Source: Methanobacterium sp.
GTDB lineage: Archaea; Methanobacteriota; Methanobacteria; Methanobacteriales; Methanobacteriaceae
Direction: 5' to 3'
Assembly (NCBI GenBank): GCA_030017655.1
Contig: JASEIM010000003.1
Location: 62,422 to 126,421, forward strand
Length of the DNA stretch: 64,000 bases
The notes under the pieces are model-generated. The model was not told the origin of the DNA and searched no databases. It saw only the letters and a list, made by a program, of their open reading frames with translations. A program made the translations under genes and the position numbers. This document shows, in pieces, positions 31,350 through 40,906 of the stretch; the stretch's first letter is position 1, and each line of letters begins with the position of its first letter.

Positions 31350-31529
31350 TCAATCATCCGTTTTTAGATAAAATTCTATAGTTTAACATAAGTGCTGGCT
31401 TAGTTCTGTAATAAATTATATTAAATATCCTTATTATTTTTAAGCAACAATTTATAGTTTGAACACTATTTGCGAGATATTATCTTTTTTATCCAAAATT
31501 ATATCTATTGGAATTTATAATTAACCAAT

Positions 31530-32105
31530 ATGCTCAACAGATTACGACCACAGCTTAAAGTCATAATTGATCCTGTTGCAAAACGAATTCCTATAAATCC
31601 AAACGTTCTTACCATAATAGGACTTCTTATGAGTGTTTTATCGGCTTATATGTTTTCACGAAAGGATTTATTGCTTGGAGGAATTTTTATAGCACTTAGC
31701 GGTATTGTAGATATACTGGATGGTGCTGTTGCACGGAATCATTCCGCAAGAACGCCATTTGGTGGAATTCTGGATTCTACTTCAGATAGATTTTCAGATG
31801 CATTCATTTTAATAGGTATAATTTACGGTGGATTCGTTGATTGGTTTATTGGAGCATTAGCTATAGTTGCCTCTCTCAGTGTTAGTTATGTAAGGGCTAG
31901 AGTTGAAGCAGAGGGAATAGAATGTAATGTTGGGATAGCTGAACGGGCTGAGCGTCTTGTTATTCTCATAATGGGAGTTGTCTTAAGTGTTGTGTTCAAC
32001 TTTAATTTTGTTTATTATGCCGTTATTTTAATAGTTATACTTGGATATTTAACCGTTTTCCAGCGAATATATCATGCATGGAAGCAATTAAAGGTTAATA
32101 ACTGA
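31530..32105 (+). CDS. CDP-alcohol phosphatidyltransferase, probable archaetidylinositol phosphate synthase
   Basis: A 191-residue membrane enzyme with the CDP-alcohol transferase motif spread over DILDGAVARNHSARTPFGGILDSTSDR (D-x2-DG-x2-AR, G, D-x3-D) at about residues 61-87, and four to six membrane spans. It joins a CDP-activated archaeol to an alcohol head group. The sequence type resembles methanogen archaetidylinositol phosphate synthase, but the head group cannot be proven by eye. It heads a small plus-strand run with DUF357 and DUF47 genes. Confidence 0.82.
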   Translation: MLNRLRPQLKVIIDPVAKRIPINPNVLTIIGLLMSVLSAYMFSRKDLLLGGIFIALSGIVDILDGAVARNHSARTPFGGILDSTSDRFSDAFILIGIIYGGFVDWFIGALAIVASLSVSYVRARVEAEGIECNVGIAERAERLVILIMGVVLSVVFNFNFVYYAVILIVILGYLTVFQRIYHAWKQLKVNN

Positions 32106-32126
32106 TAAATATCAGGAATAGATATT

Positions 32127-32372
32127 ATGGCTGATGAAAAGGACACTGTGAATCGTATTAAGAAAGATATTGAATTATTTACAAAAAATATAAAAGAAAT
32201 AGATTCAATAGAATTAAATGAAAATGAAATTGAGACCATTGAAAGGGCTAAAAGCTACTTTGAAGATACCGATTACTACCTTAAAAAACAAGACTTAATT
32301 ACATCTTTCGGCTGTATAACCTATGCTCATGGATTACTTGATGCGATTCGGCTTATTCATGGATTAATTTAA
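32127..32372 (+). CDS. DUF357 protein
   Basis: An 81-residue helical protein with the DUF357 look: a long amphipathic first half (RIKKDIELFTKNIKEIDSIEL), then RAKSYFEDTDYYLKKQDLITSFGCITYAHGLLDAIRL. Function is unknown; it is common in euryarchaea and often near lipid or translation genes. It lies 21 bases after the CDP-alcohol transferase, so probably in one operon. Confidence 0.8.
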   Translation: MADEKDTVNRIKKDIELFTKNIKEIDSIELNENEIETIERAKSYFEDTDYYLKKQDLITSFGCITYAHGLLDAIRLIHGLI

Positions 32373-32405
32373 TGGTAATTTATTTATTACTGAAAAAGGG
32401 ATAAA

Positions 32406-33062
32406 ATGAAAAGATTTTTTGGTAAAGAAACCAATATTGAGAAATATTCCAAATTGCATGTTGAACTGGTGTATGCATGCGCACGTAAACTTCAGGATGT
32501 TATGAAACACTTTTATGAAGGAAAATTTGATTTATTGGATAAAGAAGTTGAAGAACTAAGCCGTCTTGAGCATGAAGCCGATGAAATAAGAAGAAAAATG
32601 GAAATAGAATTTTATAACGGTGCATTTTTACCATTTGATAGGGAAGATAGAATAATTCTTGCAGAACTTGTAGATGCAGTTTCTGATGCATCCCAATCAG
32701 CAGCCTATGCAATATCCCTTGGAAAAATTAATTTTCCTCAAAGCTTTAAAGAAGATTTTGAAGAACTAACCGAAAAATCCTGTGAAACTGTTTCAGTACT
32801 TAGAGAGTGTGTGTCAACCCTTGATACAGATTTAAGCGCTGCACTTGTTAAAGCACATGAAGTTGAAGCAAAAGAAGAACAGGGAGACATAATAGAAAGA
32901 AGAATAATCTGCAAACTCTACGCTGCATATAGGAAAAAGGAAATTAGTATACTTAAATTTATAGAACTTAAAAATATTACAGAAAAAATAGGTAATATTG
33001 CAGATCGGGCAGAAGATGCCTCTGATCGCGTTCCCATTATTGTGGCAAAAAGAAGAGGATAA
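32406..33062 (+). CDS. DUF47/TIGR00153 PhoU-like protein
   Basis: A 218-residue all-helical protein of the DUF47 family, PhoU-like in architecture: acidic and basic heptad-type helices (HEADEIRRKMEIEFYNGAFLPFDREDRIILAELVDAVSDASQSAA) and EVEAKEEQGDIIERRI. DUF47 proteins often accompany Pit phosphate transporters, and their E/DxxxD motifs bind metals. No transporter is adjacent here, so the partner is unknown. Confidence 0.88.
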   Translation: MKRFFGKETNIEKYSKLHVELVYACARKLQDVMKHFYEGKFDLLDKEVEELSRLEHEADEIRRKMEIEFYNGAFLPFDREDRIILAELVDAVSDASQSAAYAISLGKINFPQSFKEDFEELTEKSCETVSVLRECVSTLDTDLSAALVKAHEVEAKEEQGDIIERRIICKLYAAYRKKEISILKFIELKNITEKIGNIADRAEDASDRVPIIVAKRRG

Positions 33063-33101
33063 GCACTGCTTTAAGAAAGCTTTACTTAAAAATTAATTTT
33101 C

Positions 33102-33755
33102 ATGCAAATTAAAATTGAAAAGGTTAAAGAAGCAGCACATGATTTAAGGTTTCTTCTTAACAGGAAATACAGAAAAAAGAATGCTCTGGAATTTGTTTCT
33201 AATAAATATCTTTTAAACAGGCAGGAGAGAAACTTCCTTGCAAGATCAGTATTTTCTAAATCAAAATCAGATGAAAGAAGAGCTAAAATAACTAATATAG
33301 ATGAAATAGAGGGTAAAATATTAATTGTGGACGGATACAACGTTCTTATTACTGTAGAAAGTATTTTATATGGGGACTTTGATTCAATTGTTTTATGTGA
33401 TGATAATGTGGTGAGGGATTTAAAGGCCGTATTTGGGAAATATAAATTCAGCGAAATTACAGAAATTGCATTAAACCTGATTTTAACTCTAATAAGTAGA
33501 TATAAACCTTTAAATATTGTTTTTTTTCTGGATAATCCTGTAAGCTTCAGCGGTAAACTTGCCGGGCTTGTAATGGATATTATGGATAATCTTGGGCTTA
33601 AAGGGATAGTTAAACTTTCAAAAAATGTAGATATGGAAATTAAAGCAATAGCCAGCCGAGAAGATGTGGTTGTAGCTACAAGCGATAGCGTCATAATAGA
33701 TAATGTGAATAAATTTGTTGATATTCCCTCTTACTTTTTAAATAATAAGAATTAA
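33102..33755 (+). CDS. DUF434/DUF5616 protein
   Basis: A 217-residue protein with the N-terminal DUF434 segment (AAHDLRFLLNRKYRKKNALEFVSNKYLLNRQERNFLARSVF) followed by a PIN-like alpha/beta half with acidic residues in ILIVDGYNVLITVES, VFFLDNPVS and VVVATSDSVIIDN. The order of acidic residues suggests a nuclease-like fold; activity is unproven. It follows the DUF47 gene by 39 bases. Confidence 0.78.
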   Translation: MQIKIEKVKEAAHDLRFLLNRKYRKKNALEFVSNKYLLNRQERNFLARSVFSKSKSDERRAKITNIDEIEGKILIVDGYNVLITVESILYGDFDSIVLCDDNVVRDLKAVFGKYKFSEITEIALNLILTLISRYKPLNIVFFLDNPVSFSGKLAGLVMDIMDNLGLKGIVKLSKNVDMEIKAIASREDVVVATSDSVIIDNVNKFVDIPSYFLNNKN

Positions 33756-33886
33756 AGAATATTTTCCGGCTATTTTAACTTAAAACTATAAAAGCCTGAA
33801 AAACATAGATTTTATGGTTATTTTTTGTATAAAACATATATTAATAATAAGAATAAATATATAATTAATAAAAAATTGGTGATATA

Positions 33887-34231
33887 ATGGAATTTAACGA
33901 TGAATTTTATAAAGAAAAAGTGGGTCAGGAACTTCAATCAAGAATGGAATGGTTCAAGGAAGCGCTGGATAATGAAAAAAAGCGAGAAGAACTTCATGAA
34001 AGTATTCAAGGGTCTGAAGTAATTATTCGCCTTGAAATATATCTACCCACAGATGATCCAGAAAACTTCATGGATGGGCTGTATTTATACATCAACAACA
34101 GCGGAGAAATCGTTGATGCCGATTATTACTTCAGAGATTCGTGTAATGGGGCAATTACAAGGGTGGAAGGCGATAATCTTCAGGTGATAAAAGATCTATT
34201 TCAGGATGCATTTTCATTAGAAATAGAATAG
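33887..34231 (+). CDS. hypothetical acidic protein, 114 residues
   Basis: Not recognised. A soluble, acidic protein with a helical N-terminal third (EFYKEKVGQELQSRMEWFKEALDNEKKREEL) and a beta-rich remainder that ends with a helix. GGTGATATA precedes the ATG. No neighbour gives a functional clue. The 131 bases before it are A+T-rich and include its TATA region. Confidence 0.7.
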   Translation: MEFNDEFYKEKVGQELQSRMEWFKEALDNEKKREELHESIQGSEVIIRLEIYLPTDDPENFMDGLYLYINNSGEIVDADYYFRDSCNGAITRVEGDNLQVIKDLFQDAFSLEIE

Positions 34232-34568
34232 AAAAATTCTATTAAATTCTTAAACTGTCAAATGAAAATAATTTAGAGTTTTATATGGAATTAGATATAT
34301 TTAAAGAAGATAAATGTAATCAACAATATTTGATTTTTGGTCAATAAACTACATTTATACTTTGAATTTCCAATTATAACCAAATATATAAGATAATATA
34401 GCTAAATGAACATAATATTATTCATATTAATATAGATTGTTAAAATTTACATTGTAAAATAGGAAAATGTAATCATGTAGATCAGGAAACAAAGCTTTCA
34501 GATTACTATGATTACTTTTCAATAAATGTTAAAAGTAATATTAATAAAACCAAGCATGGAGGATTAAA
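34232..34568. other. intergenic, 337 bases, no gene seen
   Basis: Strongly A+T-rich. There is a TATA-like ATATATAAGATAATATAG near 34383-34400, and GGAGG just before the next gene. I see no hairpin block, small ORF with a ribosome site, or RNA gene. Confidence 0.4.
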
Positions 34569-35096
34569 ATGCGCAGTTTTGAAAGACTGACCTCCTTAAA
34601 GGACTATATTCCTTTAAAAAGAAGGGAGTCAGGAGGAAAAAATATAGGTCTTCTTGTTGATGGACCTAATATGTTAAGAAAAGAATTCAGCCTTAATCTT
34701 GACCTTGTAAGGCAGATTATATCTGAATATGGGGATATGAGAGTTGGTAAGGTTTTATTGAACCAGTATGCTTCAGATAAACTTATTGAAGCAATTGTTA
34801 ATCAGGGATTCACACCTGTTGTTGTTGCTGGTGATACTGATGTTTATATGGCTGTTGAAGCCATGGAATTAATTTATAATCCTAATATCGATGTTATTGC
34901 TCTTATGACTCGTGATGCTGATTTTTTACCAATTATCAATAAAGCAAAGGAAAATGGAAAAGAAACAATAGTTATTGGGGCCGAACCCGGATTCAGCGCG
35001 GCTCTACAGAATTCATCAGACCATGCAATTATCTTAAAAGCTGAAAACAGCAAAGGCAAACAGAATAATAATCTAAGGGAAGAAAATGCTTATTAA
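34569..35096 (+). CDS. NYN-domain (LabA-like, TIGR00288) protein
   Basis: A 175-residue PIN-like NYN protein: GLLVDGPNMLRKEF, acidic clusters in VVVAGDTDVYMAVEAMELI and ALMTRDADFLPIINKAKENGKETIVIGAEPGF. These aspartates form the metal site of NYN ribonucleases. The gene is preceded by GGAGG and overlaps the next gene by 11 bases, so the two are translationally coupled. Confidence 0.85.
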   Translation: MRSFERLTSLKDYIPLKRRESGGKNIGLLVDGPNMLRKEFSLNLDLVRQIISEYGDMRVGKVLLNQYASDKLIEAIVNQGFTPVVVAGDTDVYMAVEAMELIYNPNIDVIALMTRDADFLPIINKAKENGKETIVIGAEPGFSAALQNSSDHAIILKAENSKGKQNNNLREENAY

Positions 35097-36255
35097 CTCA
35101 TCAGTGGATGAAGTAAGAAAAAGGGAAAACTCATTTAGTATAATAAATTCTATTTTAAAAAAGTACGGAAGAGAAGATTTTTACGACTTAACCGGTCTTG
35201 CCGGAGGATTTCGTTTAAGCCCTGATGATATCAATCTTCTTGAAACCTACGCCGGCCCAGCAATATTTGAAAGCCAGTTACAGGAAGCAGGAAAACAGCA
35301 TCTTGGTGGGGAAAAAATACTGGCTTTTAATAGGACTACTGCAGGGATTTTGGCAGCTGTCCTGGCACTTGTAAAGCCGGGTGATGAGGTTATCCATTAT
35401 CTACCTAAATTCCCGTCTCATCCATCCATTCCAAGGAGTACTGAACTTGTTGGAGCTTCGTATAAGGAATTTGATGATATAAATGACTTTGAAGTCCATG
35501 AAAACACTTCTTTAGTAATAATTACTGGTTCTACCATGGATCATGATATAATAAATGAAGATGAATTTTCCAGCATAATTACGATTTCAAAATCAAAAAA
35601 CATCCCGGTTTTTGTTGATGATGCCTCTGGAGCAAGATTAAGAACGGTGATCTATAATCAGCCTAAAGCTATGGATATGGGTGCTGATATTGTAATTACA
35701 AGCACAGATAAATTAATGGACGGTCCAAGAGCAGGGCTTATGTCTGGAAAAAAGGAAATCATTGATCTAATAAAAGCAAAAGCCAATCAATTTGGCCTTG
35801 AGGCACAAAGCTCCACCATTGTGGGTATAATAAGGGCTATTGAGAATTTCAGCGGAGAAAGAATGTTAGAAGCATTCAAGAAAAAACACACAGTTTATGA
35901 GGTTCTAAAAAAAGATATTATTAACATTAGGGAAACTCCAACCGGCATAATGCTTTCTGCAGATGATTTAGTGGATGAATTAAATAAAAAAGGTATAGAA
36001 ACCGAATTTACGTCTAATGATGTGGCATGTGTTTTTTCAGTACTTCTACTAAGAAACTATCATATTTTAACTATACCTGCTGTAGGAATGCCCGGAGCAT
36101 CTGCAACAATCAGAATTGACCTGTCATCAAAGGATGCTGAACGTGTGAATGTTGATTATATTGTTAAGGCTATGATTGAAACTTTTTCACATCTTGGAGA
36201 AATAGTAAATTATAAAATTGCATGTTCTACTCTTTTATTTGAAAATGGCCTGTAA
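35086..36255 (+). CDS. TIGR03576/MJ0158-family PLP enzyme, SelA-like
   Basis: A 389-residue fold-type I PLP enzyme resembling L-seryl-tRNA(Sec) selenium transferase. The PLP lysine is in ITSTDKLMDGPRAGLMSG, after DDASGARLRTV and the FNRTTAGILAAVLAL glycine-rich site. The family occurs in methanogens that use SepSecS for selenocysteine, so a selenium role is doubtful; the substrate is unknown. Its ATG lies inside the end of the NYN gene. Confidence 0.85.
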   Translation: MLINSSVDEVRKRENSFSIINSILKKYGREDFYDLTGLAGGFRLSPDDINLLETYAGPAIFESQLQEAGKQHLGGEKILAFNRTTAGILAAVLALVKPGDEVIHYLPKFPSHPSIPRSTELVGASYKEFDDINDFEVHENTSLVIITGSTMDHDIINEDEFSSIITISKSKNIPVFVDDASGARLRTVIYNQPKAMDMGADIVITSTDKLMDGPRAGLMSGKKEIIDLIKAKANQFGLEAQSSTIVGIIRAIENFSGERMLEAFKKKHTVYEVLKKDIINIRETPTGIMLSADDLVDELNKKGIETEFTSNDVACVFSVLLLRNYHILTIPAVGMPGASATIRIDLSSKDAERVNVDYIVKAMIETFSHLGEIVNYKIACSTLLFENGL

Positions 36256-36289
36256 CTCTTTTTATTTATAATTTTTTATTGGAGGTTTC

Positions 36290-37306
36290 ATGATAGAAAT
36301 AGATGGATCTTTTGGAGAAGGTGGAGGTGCCATTGTAAGAAATGCTGTGGCTCTATCTGCCTTAACATCAAAACCAATCACTATCAAAAATATACGTGCA
36401 AACAGACCAAAACCGGGTTTGATGCCCCAGCATTTTAATGCTGTAAAAGCGGTTGCGCAGTTATCGGGTGCTAAAATTGATAAATTAAAGGTAGGTTCTA
36501 CTGAAATCTCCTTTAAGCCAGAAAGTATTGAGGGAGGCAAATTTGAAATAGATATCAAAACAGCAGGGAGCATCACAATGGTTCTTCAGGCATTTATGAT
36601 ACCTGCAGCATTTGCAGATTTCCCGGTTGAAATCATGATTAAAGGAGGAACCGATGTTAGATGGTCGCCTCCAGTAGATTATTTGCAGAATATAACACTT
36701 AAAATCCTGCAGATTATGGGATACAATGCAAAAATTGATGTAATACGTAGGGGCCATTATCCACGTGGAGGTGGCGTTGTAAATGTTAATATTAATCCTG
36801 TTAAGAAATTAAACCCAGTAAAACTCATTGATCTCCAATTTAATAAAATAAAAGGAATATCCCATGCAGTAAACTTGCCTGAACATGTTGCGGTAAGGCA
36901 GGCAGAAGGTGCAGAAAAACTGCTTAAAGCAGGTGGAATTGAATCAGAAATAGAAATCGAACATTCTGAGAATGTTTTAGGGCCCGGATCAGGAATTACA
37001 TTATGGAGTGATGGAGATATTCCTCTTGGTGGCAGTTATATCGGAGAACGTGGCTTGAGAGCAGAAAGAGTTGGACAGAAAGCTGCAGAAGAAATTTTAT
37101 ACCATATATCCAGGGGTGTTGCCCTCGATAAATATATGGGAGATCAGATAATCCCATATATGGCAATTGCCGGTAATTCAATGGTACAAACGGCAGAATT
37201 AACAGATCATACACTTACAAACATTTATGTGGCTGAAAAAATAATGAAAAAAAAGTTTAAAATAGAGGGCAGTCCTGGAAAAACTGCAATTATAAAAATT
37301 GGTTGA
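36290..37306 (+). CDS. rtcA: RNA 3'-terminal phosphate cyclase
   Basis: A 338-residue RtcA that converts RNA 3'-phosphate to 2',3'-cyclic phosphate by adenylation. The start IDGSFGEGGGAIVRNAVALSALT and RANRPKPGLMPQH are diagnostic. RGHYPRGGG and GGSYIGERGLRAE are further conserved blocks, and the nucleophilic histidine is expected in LTDHTLTNIYV near residue 309. GGAGG precedes the ATG. It follows the TIGR03576 gene by 34 bases. Confidence 0.95.
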   Translation: MIEIDGSFGEGGGAIVRNAVALSALTSKPITIKNIRANRPKPGLMPQHFNAVKAVAQLSGAKIDKLKVGSTEISFKPESIEGGKFEIDIKTAGSITMVLQAFMIPAAFADFPVEIMIKGGTDVRWSPPVDYLQNITLKILQIMGYNAKIDVIRRGHYPRGGGVVNVNINPVKKLNPVKLIDLQFNKIKGISHAVNLPEHVAVRQAEGAEKLLKAGGIESEIEIEHSENVLGPGSGITLWSDGDIPLGGSYIGERGLRAERVGQKAAEEILYHISRGVALDKYMGDQIIPYMAIAGNSMVQTAELTDHTLTNIYVAEKIMKKKFKIEGSPGKTAIIKIG

Positions 37307-37352
37307 TTTAAATTATCTTAAATTTTCATGCTCTGAATGTAATGTTAAAGAT

Positions 37353-38339
37353 TTAAATGGTTCTGTTTAGGTCCTCAACATGCCTGCATTCCCCTGAAAT
37401 CATCTTTTTAAGTGAGCCATCCTTAAGTTCTAGAATCAATGCTCCTTCACTATTTACTCCTACAGCTTCGCCTTTTACAATTTTTGTGCCAGTACGAACT
37501 TCTACTTTGCTTCCAATTGTTTTGGAGTATTTACGCCATCTATTTAATATATTCCTGAAATTTCCTTTATTAAATTCATTGTACATTTCTTCGAAGTTCT
37601 CAAGGAATTTTCTTACAAGTATCATACGGGAGATGTCTTTTTCCAGTTCATTTTTAAGGGATGTTGTATTTTCTCTCAGTTCTGGAGGTAGTAAATCTAA
37701 ATCAACATTTGCATCAATTCCAATTCCAGCAATGATATAGTCAATTGAGTCTATTGCAGTGCTTATCTCTGTCAATATGCCGCAAACCTTTTTATTTTCA
37801 ATTAAAATATCATTAGGCCATTTAATGCCTACATCAAGCCCATATTCTTCTTTAATAGTATCTGCGGCAGCAACACCTGCAGTAAATGTTAGTTGGGGGG
37901 CGTTTATTGGTAATGTGTCTGGTCTTAGAATAATAGACATCCATGCACCGCCCAGTGGGGAAATCCATGGTTTTCCACGCCTACCTCTCCCTCTTTTCTG
38001 ACTTTCAGCTATTACCACAACTCCTTCAGCAGCTCCTTCCTGGGCAAGCCTTTTTGCAACTTCATTTGTAGAATCAACTTCTCTAAAATAATGAATTTCT
38101 TTTCCAATATAGGTGGTATTGAGTTCATTTTTTAGTTTATTGGGTAAAATTAGGGTTAATTCCTCATCAAGCTTAAATTCATTGTCTGAATATGATTCAA
38201 TACTATATCCTTCATTTATAAGTGATTTAATATGTTCATATACGCTGGATGCCGGAATTTCAAGTTCTGAAGAGATTTCATCAATAGAGATATATTTTCC
38301 CTTTTTTTCATAAAGTGTTTCCAATACTTTATTTTTCAT
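37353..38339 (-). CDS. birA: biotin-protein ligase with DNA-binding domain
   Basis: A 328-residue BirA: an N-terminal winged helix (residues 1-60, ISIDEISSELEIPASSVYEHIKSL), a ligase core with EVDSTNEVAKRLA and the biotinyl-AMP loop KRGRGRRGKPWISPLGG, KWPNDILI, then the C-terminal SH3-like domain. It charges biotin onto the pyruvate carboxylase carrier subunit. It lies just downstream of pycA on the same strand, the arrangement known from Methanothermobacter; the DNA-binding part suggests biotin-dependent repression. Confidence 0.94.
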   Translation of the reverse strand: MKNKVLETLYEKKGKYISIDEISSELEIPASSVYEHIKSLINEGYSIESYSDNEFKLDEELTLILPNKLKNELNTTYIGKEIHYFREVDSTNEVAKRLAQEGAAEGVVVIAESQKRGRGRRGKPWISPLGGAWMSIILRPDTLPINAPQLTFTAGVAAADTIKEEYGLDVGIKWPNDILIENKKVCGILTEISTAIDSIDYIIAGIGIDANVDLDLLPPELRENTTSLKNELEKDISRMILVRKFLENFEEMYNEFNKGNFRNILNRWRKYSKTIGSKVEVRTGTKIVKGEAVGVNSEGALILELKDGSLKKMISGECRHVEDLNRTI

Positions 38340-38380
38340 TTTAACACCTGCATTTCAATATATAATGATTGAAATGATAT

Positions 38381-39868
38381 TTATTGGGATTTTTTAGATA
38401 ATGAATTTGCCATGTAACTGTTTACAGCAGCAGAAACTGCTGCAACTTTTGGAGATGGTTTAAATGTTGATCTAAGTCTCGCTGCTGTTTCTTCATCTGC
38501 CTTAATTACTTCGGCCATATGTCCCATGATTTCATCACGATACTGGTCAACAAAATGGGTATGCAGTTTTCCCTTTCTGAAATGTTCACTCAGCATCATT
38601 GATTTATGGAAAGGTATTGTTGTCTTAACTCCAAGAATGATGTATTCATTCAGGGCCCTTCTCATACGTGCTATGGCTTCATTTCTTGTCATTCCCCATA
38701 CAATGAGTTTAGATATCATTGAATCATAATATGGGGGAATAACATAGTTCATGTAAACTCCACTATCAACTCTTACTCCTATTCCTCCTGGAGACCGGTA
38801 ACCTGTTATTTTTCCAGGATTTGGAGCGAAATCATTAAGGGGATCTTCAGCATTTATTCTGCATTCTATGGCATGGCCCCTTACTTTAATATCTTCTTGA
38901 GAGCAACAGAGTTCTTCACCAGAAGCAATATTCAACTGTTGTTTTACCAGATCGATTCCTGTTACAACCTCTGTAATCGGATGCTCAACCTGTATACGGG
39001 TATTCATCTCAAGGAAGTAATAATCACCATCTGAATACAAAAATTCCACAGTTCCAGCATTTGTATATCCTATAGAAGAAGCAGCTCTAACTGCTGCCCC
39101 TCCCATTTCTTCCCTCAATTCTTCGGTCATAATGGGAGATGGTGATTCTTCAATGAGTTTTTGATGTCTTCGCTGAATTGAACATTCACGATCTGCAACA
39201 TGGATGGTGTTCCCATGCTCATCAGCAAGGATCTGGAATTCTATATGACGGGGCTCTTCCACATATTTTTCAATATAAATGGTTGAATCTCCAAATGCTG
39301 AGGCTGCAACTGATTGTGTGGATTCAATTGCACGTACAAGCTCATCTTCTTCATAAACTGTACGCATTCCAATTCCTCCCCCTCCAGCTGAAGCTTTCAC
39401 AATAACAGGGTATCCTATAGACTCTGCTATATCAACCGCATCTTCAAGTTCAGTTACTCCTTTAGCAGTACCTGGGATAACAGGTACTCCTGCAGCACGC
39501 ATTAACTTTTTAGATTCAATTTTACTCCCCATAGATTCTATAACAGATCCTTTGGGTCCTATTAATTTGATTCCATGTTTTTCACATTCTTCTCCAAGTT
39601 TAGGGTTTTCGGCTAAAAATCCATATCCTGGGTGAATTCCCTCAGCGCCACATTTTTCTGCAACATCAATTATCTTCTCAATACTTAAATAACTTTCCGA
39701 AGGGCTTGGTTTTCCAATATTATATGCTTCATCAGCATATTTTGCAAAAAGGGAATTTTTATCTGCATCAGAATACACTGCAACACTTTTCACTCCGAGT
39801 TCTTTACAAGCTCTCATGACTCTTATTGCTATTTCACCACGATTGGCAATCAGGATTTTATTAAACAT
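38381..39868 (-). CDS. pycA: pyruvate carboxylase subunit A (biotin carboxylase)
   Basis: A 495-residue ATP-grasp biotin carboxylase: MFNKILIANRGEIAIRVMRA, the glycine-rich loop KASAGGGGIGMRTV, EMNTRIQVEHPITE and ECRINAEDP. It carboxylates the biotin carried by PycB, which then makes oxaloacetate for the incomplete reductive TCA pathway of methanogens. The archaeal two-subunit form is inferred from the neighbouring birA; PycB is not in the window. An acetyl-CoA carboxylase role is the unlikely alternative. Confidence 0.93.
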   Translation of the reverse strand: MFNKILIANRGEIAIRVMRACKELGVKSVAVYSDADKNSLFAKYADEAYNIGKPSPSESYLSIEKIIDVAEKCGAEGIHPGYGFLAENPKLGEECEKHGIKLIGPKGSVIESMGSKIESKKLMRAAGVPVIPGTAKGVTELEDAVDIAESIGYPVIVKASAGGGGIGMRTVYEEDELVRAIESTQSVAASAFGDSTIYIEKYVEEPRHIEFQILADEHGNTIHVADRECSIQRRHQKLIEESPSPIMTEELREEMGGAAVRAASSIGYTNAGTVEFLYSDGDYYFLEMNTRIQVEHPITEVVTGIDLVKQQLNIASGEELCCSQEDIKVRGHAIECRINAEDPLNDFAPNPGKITGYRSPGGIGVRVDSGVYMNYVIPPYYDSMISKLIVWGMTRNEAIARMRRALNEYIILGVKTTIPFHKSMMLSEHFRKGKLHTHFVDQYRDEIMGHMAEVIKADEETAARLRSTFKPSPKVAAVSAAVNSYMANSLSKKSQ

Positions 39869-40046
39869 GATATCGCCTCTACTATTTCACTGGGTTTAAG
39901 ATAAACTTTGAAATCATTTTTAAACAAATTTATTTATTTTTAACATTTATTTCTAATTATAATTATTATTCTAACCTATATTTATTTCATTATATTTCAT
40001 TAATTAAATAAAAATATTATAATATTCAAAAAATAGTGTTGTTAAA

Positions 40047-40685
40047 ATGAATAAAAAAGGAAATATTACCAAAAAAAGACATCTTGAAATGATGCTTCAA
40101 AATATACCTCCTCATGAAGATCCAAAAGTTCATTTAGAGCAATATACAACTCCGGCAAGCATAGCATCTGATATTCTCTGGAATGCACATGCTTTAAATG
40201 ATATAAATGGTAAGATAGTCGCTGATCTCGGCTGTGGAACAGGTATATTTGCAATTGGAGCAGCATTACTCGGAGCAGAGAAAGTAATAGGTTTAGATAT
40301 AGATAATGAGGTAATAAAAACTGCAAAAACCTATGCATCTAAAATGGGTGTTGATGAAACAACAGAATTTATGAGTGGAGACATTCAGAGCTTTAATCTG
40401 AGAGCAGACACCGTAATTCAAAATCCTCCCTTTGGAGCTCAAAAAGCCGGAACAAAAAATGCGGATAGATTATTCATGAAAAAAGCTGTTGAAACCGCTC
40501 CAGTTATATATTCGCTCCATATGGGTGAAACTGAAGAATTTGTTTATAAATATTTTAAATCACTAAATGGTAACATAACTCACAAGTTTTATTATACCTT
40601 TTACATACCTCACATTTATCATTTTCATCAAAAAGAAAAGATAAATATTGATGTTGTGGTATTAAGAGTTGAAGCAGATGAATAA
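40047..40685 (+). CDS. METTL5-like RNA adenine methyltransferase
   Basis: A 212-residue class I SAM methyltransferase: SAM loop VADLGCGTGIFAIGAALLGA, acidic VIGLDID, and the NPPF catalytic motif in TVIQNPPFGAQKAG typical of N6-adenine enzymes. LEQYTTPASIASDILW at the N-terminus matches the METTL5 group, which modifies rRNA. The exact target is inferred from the family. Confidence 0.88.
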   Translation: MNKKGNITKKRHLEMMLQNIPPHEDPKVHLEQYTTPASIASDILWNAHALNDINGKIVADLGCGTGIFAIGAALLGAEKVIGLDIDNEVIKTAKTYASKMGVDETTEFMSGDIQSFNLRADTVIQNPPFGAQKAGTKNADRLFMKKAVETAPVIYSLHMGETEEFVYKYFKSLNGNITHKFYYTFYIPHIYHFHQKEKINIDVVVLRVEADE

Positions 40686-40906
40686 GAGTGATTAATTAAT
40701 TATATGGATGATTAGTATATGAAATCAAATCTTTATTTATATTCCATAACCAAAAAATATTATAAACAATTAGATCATAAATATTTAAGATATATTTAAA
40801 AGGTAAAATTAGGGAAATTTTATCTTCTGTATTTATATACTACTTTAACCAAATCTAAAAAAGTTATACACAATATATATAAGAAGATAAAAACAGATAA
40901 TGGAAA
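40686..40906 (+). promoter_or_regulatory. promoter region of the main ribosomal-protein cluster
   Basis: Two TATA candidates are seen: TATTTATATAC at about 40832-40841, and ATATATATAAG at 40873-40883. The second would start transcription only a few bases before the ATG at 40907; the first would give a leader of about 45 bases. No operator or hairpin is evident. Confidence 0.4.

Noticed and set aside
35086..36255. Calling the SelA-like gene selenocysteine synthase
   Set aside because: Archaea use the SepSecS route; MJ0158-family proteins are SelA-like by sequence but, to my knowledge, not shown to make Sec-tRNA.
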